A stretch of DNA of 64,000 bases from NCBI GenBank assembly GCA_030024085.1, contig JASEJE010000019.1, forward strand, positions 1 to 64,000, read 5' to 3'. Below are positions 20,011-27,728 of the stretch, piece by piece (the stretch's first letter is position 1; each line of letters begins with the position of its first letter). The notes beneath the pieces were generated by a model. That model did not search any database, was not told the origin of the DNA, and worked only from the letters and a program-made list of their open reading frames with translations. Position numbers and translations under genes: made by a program. The stretch is from Bacillota bacterium (GTDB lineage: Bacteria; Bacillota; SHA-98; UBA4971).

Positions 20011-22191
20011 GTGCCTGAAGTCCAGGCCGGGGCGGGACCGATCGATGGCTCCAGGCGCGTCATTCCACCTGGCGGGAGCGAGGCGTGGAGTTTGCAGAGA
20101 GGGCGCGGGCAGCCCGAAGATCGCGGGCAGCGCGAAAAGCGCGAGCAGCAAGAGCGGCAGGGACAGCAGGAACAGCATGGGCGGCGCGGCCGGCATGAGC
20201 GGGAGGACGCGGGTGTCCAGGGCGGCCTCTCGGGCATTTGCGCCCGCTGGCGTTCGGCCGTGTTCACGGTCGTTGGCGTGGTCCTGGTCGCTTTTGCCCT
20301 TGCGCGCATCTTCCCGGTGCCCGGCAAGCAGATCGGAAGCGTGTTCTACGACATCCATGGCGAGGCCATCACATCGACCGTTGCGGGCAATCGCATCCAG
20401 GTGCCACTCTCGGCCATCGCGCCCCGGCTGCGCGAGGCGGTCATCGCCGTGGAGGACGAGCGCTTCTACAAGCATCCAGGCATCGATCCCGTCAGCATCG
20501 CAAGGGCCCTCGTGCGGAACATCCGGGCAGGACGTATCGTGGAGGGCGGCAGCACCATAACCCAGCAGCTTGCCAAGAACATGTTCCTGCCTCCGGAGCG
20601 GACCGTCGGGCGTAAGGTGGCAGAGCTCTTCCTCACGATTTACCTGGAGCTCAAGTTTTCAAAGGACGAGATCCTCGAGCGGTACCTCAACCTCGTGTAC
20701 CTGGGGCACGGGGCGTACGGGGTCGAAGCTGGGGCGCGCCTCTACTTCGGAAAGAGCGCCGCGGATGTCTCCCTTGGAGAAGCCGCGATGCTTGCAGGGC
20801 TCACCAGGGGACCTTTCTACTACTCGCCATACAGGAACATGAACGCCGCCCTCGCCAGACGCAGGGTCGTGCTGGGCAGAATGGTTTCAGCGGGATACCT
20901 TACGAAGGCCCAGGCGGAGGCCGCGGCCCGGGAACCGCTCAAGCTCGTGGGGATCGGCGCCCGCGAGATCAGGGCAGCGCCTTACTTCGTGGACTATGTC
21001 ATGGAGGAGATCCTGCGCCGCCTCGGCGACGGCGGGAACCTGCTATACTCGGGCGGACTGAAGGTATACACCACCCTTGACATGTCCATGCAAAGGGCCG
21101 CGGAGAAGGCGTTCGGAGAGGGGCTTGACGCGCTCACCCCCGGGACGCCTCCTGACCAGGTCGTCCAGCCCCAGGGAGCACTGGTCGCTATCGACCCGAG
21201 GAACGGCCACGTGCGCGCGCTCATCGGAGGGAGAAGCTTTCACGAGACCCAGTTCAACAGGGCGACCCACGCGAGGAGGCAGCCCGGCTCCGCATTCAAG
21301 CCGTTTTTCTACGCGGCGGCGCTGGACAGCGGTTTCACGGCGGCGACCGCCCTCACCTGCGAGCCGCTGACGTTCTGGTCGGCAGGAGTCCCCTATACCC
21401 CGACCGACTACGGACGCTTCGACTATCACTTCCGCCCGCTCACGCTGCGGGAAGCGCTCGTGGTCTCATGCAACGTCGTCTCGGTTCACCTCGCGAGCAT
21501 CATCGGGCCTGAGAAGGGCGCAGAATATGCAAAGCAACTCGGCATCAAGAGCCCGCTGCGGCCCAACCTTTCGCTCGTCCTCGGGACGTCAGAGGTGACG
21601 CCGCTCGAGATGGCCGCGGCATTCGCTCCTTTCGCCAACGGGGGAAAGGGCGTTGAGCCCGTGTTCATCGTGTCGGTCAAGGACAGGTACGGTCGCGAGC
21701 TCTTGCGTGACCGCCCCCGGGTAAGACAGGTACTCGACCCCAGAACTGCGTTCATTATTACCGACATCCTCAAGCAGGTCATAAGCCGCTGGGGAACGGC
21801 CGGGAGCATAGCGGGCAAGGTGAAGCGCCCGGCAGCAGGGAAGACCGGGTCGACACAGAACTACACCGACGCCTGGTTCGTGGGATACACCCCGGACCTC
21901 GTGTGCTCGGTGTACGTGGCGTACGACGACCCTGCCACCCCCCTCGGAAGGTCGGGCGCGGTCGCCGCCGCACCCATATGGGCCGACTTCATGAAGGAAG
22001 CGCTAGCGGAAAAGCCCCCCGCCACGTTTCGGAGGCCGCCGGGGATAGTGGCGCGCGAGATCTGCCATGAAACCGGGTGCCTTGCCACCCCGGGATGCCC
22101 CAACACCCGGTGGGAGCTGTTCAAAGTGGAGGCTGTGCCCACTGAAACGTGCCCCTGGCACGGCGGCGCCGCGCCGGTAATCGGGAGGTGA
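20011..22191 (+). CDS. Class A penicillin-binding protein (PBP1A/1F-like)
   Basis: Bifunctional peptidoglycan synthase. After a charged cytoplasmic tail and a membrane helix (AVFTVVGVVLVAFALA, about residues 83-98) comes the GT51 glycosyltransferase with catalytic VEDERFYKHPGID and GGSTITQQLAKNMFL. The transpeptidase has SxxK in RQPGSAFKPF, SxN in VVSCNVVS and KTG in AGKTGSTQNYTDAWF. 726 residues from the GTG at 20011, which lacks an SD; a TTG at 20092 preceded by GAGG is an alternative. The stop codon is the first half-site of the 30-bp array that follows. Confidence 0.93.
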   Translation: MPEVQAGAGPIDGSRRVIPPGGSEAWSLQRGRGQPEDRGQREKREQQERQGQQEQHGRRGRHEREDAGVQGGLSGICARWRSAVFTVVGVVLVAFALARIFPVPGKQIGSVFYDIHGEAITSTVAGNRIQVPLSAIAPRLREAVIAVEDERFYKHPGIDPVSIARALVRNIRAGRIVEGGSTITQQLAKNMFLPPERTVGRKVAELFLTIYLELKFSKDEILERYLNLVYLGHGAYGVEAGARLYFGKSAADVSLGEAAMLAGLTRGPFYYSPYRNMNAALARRRVVLGRMVSAGYLTKAQAEAAAREPLKLVGIGAREIRAAPYFVDYVMEEILRRLGDGGNLLYSGGLKVYTTLDMSMQRAAEKAFGEGLDALTPGTPPDQVVQPQGALVAIDPRNGHVRALIGGRSFHETQFNRATHARRQPGSAFKPFFYAAALDSGFTAATALTCEPLTFWSAGVPYTPTDYGRFDYHFRPLTLREALVVSCNVVSVHLASIIGPEKGAEYAKQLGIKSPLRPNLSLVLGTSEVTPLEMAAAFAPFANGGKGVEPVFIVSVKDRYGRELLRDRPRVRQVLDPRTAFIITDILKQVISRWGTAGSIAGKVKRPAAGKTGSTQNYTDAWFVGYTPDLVCSVYVAYDDPATPLGRSGAVAAAPIWADFMKEALAEKPPATFRRPPGIVAREICHETGCLATPGCPNTRWELFKVEAVPTETCPWHGGAAPVIGR

Positions 22192-22573
22192 CGTGCATCG
22201 CCGGTCACGGCCCTACCCGTTCCCGACGTCACACGTGCCAGGGGACGGGTGACCTACGTCACTCGTCAGGCTCTTCCCGTTCCGTACGTCACGCATCAGG
22301 AGCCAATCGGTGACGTACATCATCGTTCCCGCCTTACCCGTTCCCTCTGTCACGGGTTCCCCACGAAGCGTTCCGTACGTCACCTGTTGAAGCTGTATCA
22401 GTGACGCACATCACAGGTTCCTCCTGGGCTGTTCCATACGCCACGCGTCCTCCATGAATCGTTCCGCACGTCACTCGTCGAAACGGGACGAGTGACCCAT
22501 ATCACCATTCGTGGCTTACCCGTTCTCTGCATCAGCGGTCCTCCGCGAAGCGTTCCGCACGTCACTCGTCGAA
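22188..22573. repeat. Degenerate 30/31-bp periodic motif array between convergent genes
   Basis: Thirteen motif units fill the gap. The anchor bases (the N of NTCAN) are at 22197, 22228, 22258, 22288, 22319, 22349, 22379, 22410, 22440, 22470, 22501, 22531 and 22561: spacings 31, 30, 30 four times, a 91-bp higher-order unit. Two forms occur: GTTCCGTACGTCAC and the near-palindrome GTGACGTACATCAC. Bases 22460-22482 and 22551-22573 are identical. The PBP stop (22189-22191) and the HAD stop (22562-22564, other strand) are both the TGA of GTGA half-sites. Not CRISPR: there are no unique spacers. Function unknown. Confidence 0.9.
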
Positions 22574-23374
22574 CACGAACCTGGCTATGGCCTCCGCGAC
22601 GCCGTCGCCGTTTTCCCCCTGAGCGACGTAATCAGCGGCCTTCTTCACCTCGTCGGCGGCATTCCCGACCGCGACCCCAACCCCTGCGAATTCCAGCATC
22701 GATATGTCGTTCTCGCTGTCGCCCAGGGCCATCACCTCGCTGCGCGCAACGCCCAGATACCGCGAGAGAATGGCGAGAGCTGACCCCTTCGACACTTCCG
22801 CCGCGGTGAACTCGACGTAACGCGGCATGGAGCGGACCACGTGGAGACGGTCGCCGAAGCGCGCTTTGAACTCCGGCAAGCGCCGGTCCATATCCTCCTT
22901 CGAGGCGGTGATTATCAGAAGCTTCGTGGGGGCGCGTTTGACGAAGGCGGCGAGGTCTCCGACGGCGATCGCCCCCACCTTCGCATGGGCCATATATGAA
23001 AGGGCCTCCTCGTCGTGCCGTTCGACATACAGGGTGTCGTCCATGTAGACGTTGAGGTGAAGGCCCTCATGCTGTGCGTAGGCCACAACATCCTTTGCGT
23101 GCTCCAGGGGCACGGGCCTGTGGCTTATGACCTCGCGCGTCCTCGCCGTCTTGATGAGCGCCCCATCATACGTGATGAGCGGCGTGTCGATCCCGAGATC
23201 CTCCGCGAAGGGTGCGGTGGCCCTGAACATCCGGCCGCTTGCGAGAGTGACGACGCAGCCTGCCTCCGCCGCAGCCCTGATGGCCGCCCGCGTGCGTTCG
23301 CTGATCTTTAGATCGCTTCCTATGAGAGTGAAATCGACATCGATTGCGACAAGCCTTACTCCGATCTCAACCAC
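22562..23374 (-). CDS. Cof-type HAD-IIB family phosphatase
   Basis: Cytoplasmic hydrolase likely acting on sugar phosphates or nucleotides; substrate unknown. HAD motif I is DVDFTLIGSD (Asp-x-Asp kept, Phe in place of the usual Gly), motif II is LASGR, and motifs III/IV are SKGSALAILSRYLG and MALGDSENDISML, with the type IIB cap between. 270 residues. GTG start at 23374; a TTG eight codons later with GGAG before it is possible. It follows the YvlD-like gene by 70 bp on the same strand. Confidence 0.9.
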   Translation of the reverse strand: MVEIGVRLVAIDVDFTLIGSDLKISERTRAAIRAAAEAGCVVTLASGRMFRATAPFAEDLGIDTPLITYDGALIKTARTREVISHRPVPLEHAKDVVAYAQHEGLHLNVYMDDTLYVERHDEEALSYMAHAKVGAIAVGDLAAFVKRAPTKLLIITASKEDMDRRLPEFKARFGDRLHVVRSMPRYVEFTAAEVSKGSALAILSRYLGVARSEVMALGDSENDISMLEFAGVGVAVGNAADEVKKAADYVAQGENGDGVAEAIARFVFDE

Positions 23375-23444
23375 CCCACCTGGGGCGGGCCGCCCGTTGC
23401 GGTCCAGCCCCCATTCATATCCTGACGCGTCGTCTGGTCGTCTC

Positions 23445-23816
23445 CTATTCGCCGGACCTGTCGCGCACCAGGAAACTCAGAATGCTGCTACCGACGGAAA
23501 GCAAGATGGAAGCGAGGACAGCAGGCCAGAAGCCTGCTATATAGAAGCCCCCCACCAGCCTCGCAACGAGCCACAGCATGAGCCCGTTGATTATGAAAGT
23601 GAAAAGCCCGAGCGTGAGCACCTGGATGGGAAGCGACAGGATGATGAGGACCGGCCGTATCAGGGCGTTCACGATGCCGAGCACGAACGCGGCGACGAGC
23701 GCCGGTATAACACCGGTCACCTCGACGGCCGGCCCCATAACGAACGGAAGCAGGAGCAATATCACTGCATTGATGAGCCATCGCGTCAGGAACCCGTGTC
23801 CTCTCAACGTTCTCAT
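23445..23816 (-). CDS. YvlD-like phage-holin-family membrane protein
   Basis: Small integral membrane protein, 123 residues and four helices (LINAVILLLLPFVMG, IPALVAAFVLGIVNALI, VLTLGLFTFIINGLML, FWPAVLASILLSVGSSI), matching the YvlD/holin_4_2 family found with DUF4097 proteins in envelope-stress operons. Despite the family name it need not be a holin. The ATG at 23816 abuts a GGGGG SD; a TTG nine bases on would have better spacing. It is separated from the rest of its operon by two repeat elements. Confidence 0.85.
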   Translation of the reverse strand: MRTLRGHGFLTRWLINAVILLLLPFVMGPAVEVTGVIPALVAAFVLGIVNALIRPVLIILSLPIQVLTLGLFTFIINGLMLWLVARLVGGFYIAGFWPAVLASILLSVGSSILSFLVRDRSGE

Positions 23817-23835
23817 CCCCCTTTGCTGGTGCAAC

Positions 23836-24067
23836 CTAAGTAGATCGCCACAAATTCGCGCTACTTTTCAGCGCGCAAGTCCTGTCCAGCCAGCCAGATT
23901 CTCAACGGCCCGCCCTAAGTGAAGGTGCAGAAGTACTCCCGACTTCTGGGAGGGGTTGCCGGTGATTGCACGAGGGGTGTCAAAATCCGGCCGCTGGCCC
24001 GACGGGCCGGATTTTGGCGAAGCGCGCCCCGCTTGGGGCGCCGTCCCCGAGTGTAACACCGGCAACC
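23836..24067 (+). repeat. Structured intergenic element, copy A1, with fused end fragment
   Basis: 23836-23920 is an internally deleted fragment matching the inverted right end of the 34877 copy (CTAAGTAGATCGCCACAAA). Then comes a full core: hairpin CTCCC/GGGAG, outer stem GGGTTGCCGGTG (23953-23964) with CACCGGCAACC (24057-24067), inner stem AAAATCCGGCC (23982-23992) with GGCCGGATTTT (24005-24015), and stem GCGCCCC (24024-24030) with GGGGCGC (24035-24041). The inner-stem sequence differs from other copies while pairing is kept. Confidence 0.85.
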
Positions 24068-24112
24068 TGGCAACTACTGGCAAAGGGACGAGAACTAATG
24101 CACCCTCATTTA

Positions 24113-24289
24113 GCAAGCACCGGCAACCCCAACACCGTCAGGAGAAGTGGCGCGAACTTATGGCGGAGGCTGTTGATTCCCTCCACTTTATGGCAACGCA
24201 GCTCGGTGGAATCCCGGAAAGCGGTCGCCGTGCACGGCCAAACTGGCAGCCACCGGACAAAATCAACGGTCTCATGGCGCCATACCTAG
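24113..24289 (+). repeat. Composite intergenic element A2: end of family 1 joined to copy 2 of family 2
   Basis: 24113-24165 matches the tail of the 34877 element read inverted (GCAAGCACCGGCAACCC, then AGTGGCGCGAACTTATGGCG). 24158-24273 is the second copy of the repeat seen at 9663-9774. The block closes with GGCGCCATACCTAG at 24276-24289, the same terminus found at the uvrC stop. The final CTAG supplies the TAG stop of the gene on the minus strand at 24286. Confidence 0.75.
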
Positions 24290-24843
24290 ACCAGCCGGAT
24301 CGAAATCTCGATGCCACTGGAGCCCTCAGATACCTCGAGCAGAGTGAACCTCCCCTGATACCTGAGGGCCCTTACCAGATCGGCAAGTGCAAAGAGCCAC
24401 GACGGGCCGAACTTGACCGAATACCGTTCCCTCTTCGGGCCATGCTCCACCTTCCGGTTCGCCGCATCAGCGCGCGGGCCGTCGGTACACGAACGACGTG
24501 CATCCGCGGCCGCGGCAGCGCGCATTCCGCGCCAACCCGTGCGGGGGAGGCTAACCTGCGTCTTTCCGGTGAGGGCCGGATAGAGGAAGAAGAACGCCGA
24601 CATGAGGTAGCCCGTCGATTCCAGCAGGTCCTCCAGCACGAAGAGCGGGAAGATGATGGGGACGGCCCCTCGCCATCCGGGGAACCGCAGCGTGAACGTG
24701 AGGAAGAACGACGGGAAGCGCCGCCAACCTGCGGCGGCGGTCGTGCCCGCTGCGTGCGGCCCCGTTCGGCCCCGGCGCGGGGCGGTCGCCGTTTGTGCAG
24801 CCGCCCCGTTCCGCTTCACGTGCGCTTCAGAGTCACTCGACAT
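24286..24843 (-). CDS. Uncharacterised membrane-associated protein of the DUF2089/DUF4097 operon
   Basis: 185 residues. A basic Ala-rich start leads to FPSFFLTFTLRFPGWRGAVP and IIFPLFVLEDLLESTGYLMS, one or two membrane-associated segments, then a low-complexity Ala/Arg stretch, and a well-formed end (SVKFGPSWLFALADLVRAL, FTLLEVSEGSSGIEISIRLV). I do not know the family. The ATG at 24843 has AAGGTGG upstream and overlaps the previous gene's end by 11 bases, which supports it as real and coupled. Its stop lies in the terminus of a repeat element. Confidence 0.65.
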   Translation of the reverse strand: MSSDSEAHVKRNGAAAQTATAPRRGRTGPHAAGTTAAAGWRRFPSFFLTFTLRFPGWRGAVPIIFPLFVLEDLLESTGYLMSAFFFLYPALTGKTQVSLPRTGWRGMRAAAAADARRSCTDGPRADAANRKVEHGPKRERYSVKFGPSWLFALADLVRALRYQGRFTLLEVSEGSSGIEISIRLV

Positions 24844-25201
24844 AAACTTCCACCTTCGCCTGGTCGCTATCGACGTCCACGATCTTGCCCATCGTGGCAT
24901 CGGTGATGCTCGCGAGGATCTCGTCCAGGTCGATGTCCTGTTCCTTGATCTCGGCAGCCACGTCCTTCGGTATGAACTTCATCGCCACCTTCGCAAGGGC
25001 GAGCGGGATATTCACGTTCACCTTGGTGTTGTCCTCGGCGTCGAAGACGCGCACCCGCAGCATCCTGGCGGACCTGCCCGCCCCCGCCCCGGGCTGGCCC
25101 GGGGACGAGCTCTCCAGGGCTTCGAGCAGCTTCAGCCCCTCGTCCACGGAGATCTTGCCCTCATGGACCATCGCCAATATCTGTCTCTTTTCATCGATCA
25201 T
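24833..25201 (-). CDS. SHOCT-like domain protein
   Basis: 122 residues. The N-terminal MIDEKRQILAMVHEGKISVD and EGLKLLEALE form the short helical SHOCT-like/LiaX-N module that also opens the next protein upstream. The rest (MLRVRVFDAEDNTKVNVNIP, VAMKFIPKDVAAEIKEQDID) recurs in proteins encoded in DUF4097 operons. The ATG at 25201 follows AGGAGGG at 8-base spacing; the longer frame upstream is a low-complexity shadow of the neighbour. Probably a cytoplasmic partner of the envelope-stress module; exact role unknown. Confidence 0.8.
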   Translation of the reverse strand: MIDEKRQILAMVHEGKISVDEGLKLLEALESSSPGQPGAGAGRSARMLRVRVFDAEDNTKVNVNIPLALAKVAMKFIPKDVAAEIKEQDIDLDEILASITDATMGKIVDVDSDQAKVEVYVE

Positions 25202-25256
25202 CGTGATCGCCCTCCTCATCATTCGTGGGGAATCCGGTCGCCTGGTGATGATGGCC

Positions 25257-26825
25257 TTACGCCCCCGGCTCCGGCGCGCCCGGGGTGCCCGGGGTGCCCG
25301 GGGTGCCCGGGGCATCCGGCATACTCGGCGTACCGGGCTCACCTGGGGAATGCGGCCGACTCTGTCCTGCGGCATTGGGGCCCGCACCAGTGATGGTTAT
25401 GGAGCCGTTCGACGTCTCCGCCTTTATCCGGAGCTTGTTGGCGTTTGTCTCGTACCCGGTGGTCGAGGCCACAATCTCCTTGTGTCCCATTGACCTCGTG
25501 TTCACCTCGTATCTGAGGTTCGGCAGATCGACGTGAATACCTCCATGCGACGTCTCAGCCTCTATAGAATAGCCGACGTCTTCAGCGGTGGCAAGCTGCA
25601 CCTCTATAGACCCGTTGGACGTTTCGAGCTCGTACACAGCGTCACCTGCGGGCCTTGCGGGGGCCACGAGGATACTCCCATTCGAGGTCTCTGCGACGAG
25701 CCTCTTTGCGGGCCCCCTGCACTGAATGCGGCCGTTCGCGGTCTCCAGCTCAGCGGTGACGACGCTCGCCCCATCGAGGGTGATTCGACCGTTGGACGTC
25801 TCCACGTCGATGGTGCCGCAGTCCAGGGCGCCGATTTCCACCTTCCCGTTGGACGTCTCCAGGTCCAGATCATACCGGAACCCTCGCGGAAGTTGAATCG
25901 CAAGCGCTGCCCCGCTCACCACGTTCTCGCCGCTGCAGTCGATCCTGAGCCGGTCAGGCGCGGCCTCATACTCGATGGCCTCCTCCAGCCGGGCCCTGGC
26001 GACACCGGGGTCGCTCGCCGCGCCCCTGACGCGCGCCCGGACCTCCACGCGGAAGCCCGGGCCGTCCCACGGATCAATGGTGATGCCGCCATTGGACGTG
26101 GTAGCCTCCACGCTCACCTTCTCGAGCTGCGCGTCGAAGGTACCCTCGAAGGTCCTCTCCACCCTCACGCCCGGGGCGAGGACGCTGAGGAACGGCTCGG
26201 TGAAAGCCTCCACCCAGTCCGGCGGTTCACCCCACCTGGAGCGCCAGCGGGTCTTCCCGGAGAGTTCCTCGCCAAGCTTCTCCGCAGCGCGTTCCTTCTC
26301 GCGCATGGCGCGCTCGAGGGCACGCTCCTTCTCCCTCATCGCCACTTCCACTGTCTTCTCGATGCGCTCTGCGAGGCTCTCGAGCGCAGGGCCGTAAGAG
26401 GTCTCAGCCAGGTGCGCCAGTCTGTCGGCGAGGGCGCGAAGCCTGGCAAGATCCGGGCCGTAGCCGAAGATCTCGGATCCTTCGCCGGCGCCTCCCGAAA
26501 CATCGCTGCCTTCCCGCGCCGCCGCGCGCCAGGCGCCGGCCGCGGCACCAGCACCAGCACCAGCACCAGCACCGGCCCAAGCCCTCGTCGCGCCATCGTT
26601 GCTGCCTTCGCCGGGCGCGGTGGCGCTCATCCGCTGCCCGTCGGGCTGCCCAGCCTGCCCGGAAGCCTCCTGGTCCAGCCCCTGCCGCGCCTCACCGCCT
26701 TCCCCCGGCGCACCCTCCCCAGGCTCCACCGCCTCGTTCAGGGCCTCGATGAGGGCCGCGGCTTCTTCGCTCGTGATCTTCCCCTCCTCGAGCATCTTCA
26801 GGATCATCATGTGCTCCTCCAGCAC
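25257..26825 (-). CDS. DUF4097 (YvlB/LiaX-like) protein with SHOCT-like N-terminus and collagen-like tail
   Basis: 522 residues. Residues 1-30 are a SHOCT-like module (MMILKMLEEGKITSEEAAAL). About 35-120 is low complexity, including GAGAGAGAG from a hexamer repeat. A helical, charged stretch (AMREKERALERAMREKERA) precedes a right-handed repeat domain with at least eight ETSNGxI-type strands (LETSNGKVEIG, VETSNGRITLD, AETSNGSITIT). The last 25 residues are Gly-Thr-Pro repeats. Related proteins sense or answer envelope stress. GTG start at 26825 after AGGAGGGG; ATG at 26810 is an alternative. Confidence 0.87.
   Translation of the reverse strand: MLEEHMMILKMLEEGKITSEEAAALIEALNEAVEPGEGAPGEGGEARQGLDQEASGQAGQPDGQRMSATAPGEGSNDGATRAWAGAGAGAGAGAAAGAWRAAAREGSDVSGGAGEGSEIFGYGPDLARLRALADRLAHLAETSYGPALESLAERIEKTVEVAMREKERALERAMREKERAAEKLGEELSGKTRWRSRWGEPPDWVEAFTEPFLSVLAPGVRVERTFEGTFDAQLEKVSVEATTSNGGITIDPWDGPGFRVEVRARVRGAASDPGVARARLEEAIEYEAAPDRLRIDCSGENVVSGAALAIQLPRGFRYDLDLETSNGKVEIGALDCGTIDVETSNGRITLDGASVVTAELETANGRIQCRGPAKRLVAETSNGSILVAPARPAGDAVYELETSNGSIEVQLATAEDVGYSIEAETSHGGIHVDLPNLRYEVNTRSMGHKEIVASTTGYETNANKLRIKAETSNGSITITGAGPNAAGQSRPHSPGEPGTPSMPDAPGTPGTPGTPGAPEPGA
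25280..25312. repeat. 9-bp tandem repeat coding for a collagen-like tail
   Basis: CGGGGTGCC is repeated more than three times in a row, encoding the Pro-Gly-Thr triplets at the C-terminus of the DUF4097 protein. Confidence 0.85.
26544..26576. repeat. Hexanucleotide repeat (CACCAG)n inside the DUF4097 gene
   Basis: GCACCA/GCACCG units repeat about five times, coding for alternating Gly-Ala on the minus strand. The insert lies between domains of the protein. Confidence 0.85.
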
Positions 26826-26862
26826 AGTGTCCCCTCCTCTCGGCTTGTCGATTGAAGAACCG

Positions 26863-27252
26863 TCACCGCTGCTTCAGCAGCTTGATTGCCTCGTCCGCAG
26901 GGATCTCGCCCTTCGCAAGCGAGTCCAGGATGACCTTACGTCTTGCGGCGGTCTGCGCCTCATCCTCCTTCTCCCGCTCTCGCTCCACAGGGTAGCCCAG
27001 GGCCTGGATGATCGCATCAAGCCGGCCTCGGACTGTAGGATATGACACGCCGAGTTCCCTCTCCACTTCCTTGATGTTGCCGCGGGACTTGATGAAGATC
27101 TCGACGAAATCCTTCTGCTCGTTGGAGAGCTGGCAGAACTTGCACGTCTCGAAGCGGCCTTCTATGGATGTCTCGCACCTCGGACACGACAGCTTCGTCA
27201 CGTCCAGGGCTTCCCCGCATACAGGGCACCTGCCCAGCGCCCTTCGTCTCAT
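26863..27252 (-). CDS. DUF2089 family protein, probable regulator
   Basis: 129 residues. An N-terminal zinc ribbon (GRCPVCGEALDVTKLSCPRC) is followed by a third cysteine pair (CKFCQLSN), and a helix-turn-helix-like segment (NIKEVERELGVSYPTVRGRL, about residues 58-77) then a short SHOCT-like tail (ILDSLAKGEIPADEAIKLLK). First gene of the operon, with a strong promoter and a palindrome between promoter and start, so autoregulation is plausible but inferred. ATG at 27252 with GGGAG; the 157 codons upstream in frame are non-coding. Confidence 0.88.
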   Translation of the reverse strand: MRRRALGRCPVCGEALDVTKLSCPRCETSIEGRFETCKFCQLSNEQKDFVEIFIKSRGNIKEVERELGVSYPTVRGRLDAIIQALGYPVEREREKEDEAQTAARRKVILDSLAKGEIPADEAIKLLKQR

Positions 27253-27283
27253 AGTCTCACTCCCTTCAACATCGTTAATACGT

Positions 27284-27293
27284 CCATTAATGG
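27284..27293. promoter_or_regulatory. Palindromic operator candidate of the DUF2089 operon
   Basis: A perfect palindrome, CCATTAATGG, sits about 13-22 bases after the expected transcription start and 32 bases before the DUF2089 ATG. It is flanked by further TTAA tetramers spaced 9-12 bp apart (27273-27312), in an AT-rich island of otherwise G+C-rich DNA. Confidence 0.55.
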
Positions 27294-27312
27294 TCTTAAC
27301 CTTTCGCTTAAC

Positions 27313-27341
27313 ATCATAAACCCGTCGCGTTCTTCTGTCAA
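27313..27341 (-). promoter_or_regulatory. Sigma-A-type promoter of the DUF2089/DUF4097 operon
   Basis: Minus strand: consensus -35 TTGACA (27336-27341), exact 17-bp spacer, -10 TATGAT (27313-27318). The closest match to the housekeeping consensus seen in the window. Expected start of transcription is near 27306, leaving a leader of about 54 nt. Confidence 0.8.
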
Positions 27342-27652
27342 CGGATCCATATGATCTTTCTCGTCGCCGTCCGCAGCGGGATCGTTCTCGTCGCGATCTG
27401 CGGTTGTGGCGGCTCGCCACATCAAAAGTCACAACGTGTTCGGCAGGAAACCCAATCTCAATGGCGAATGCATGTTCGCGCACCAAGAAGGCAACACTGC
27501 CATATGCTGGGCGCGCCTGGGCACTGGGCAGCGGAAACGGAAGCGGAGGGGTGACGTTGCTAACAGGGTACAGGTGTCTTAGAATTGTGCCTGGGGACGA
27601 ACGCACACCCGGGTGAACGGGGCCCGCAGGGCACGTGATGCGCGGTTGCGTA

Positions 27653-27707
27653 CGGCAGCGCCCGCTGGGTGCACTGTCAACCTCCAGTTCGGGAGGGGGC
27701 GCTGCCG
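27653..27707 (+). promoter_or_regulatory. Stem-loop in the uvrB leader next to the SD
   Basis: CGGCAGCGCCC (27653-27663) pairs perfectly with GGGCGCTGCCG (27697-27707), an 11-bp G+C-rich stem with a 33-nt loop ending three bases before AAGGAGG (27709-27715). No U-tract follows, so it is not a terminator. It could stabilise the mRNA or control initiation. Confidence 0.5.
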
Positions 27708-27728
27708 CAAGGAGGCAATGCATCGAAA

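Noticed and set aside
22188-22573. CRISPR array
   Set aside because: Units are only 30-31 bp apart with degenerate repeats and no unique spacers of constant length; no cas genes are present.
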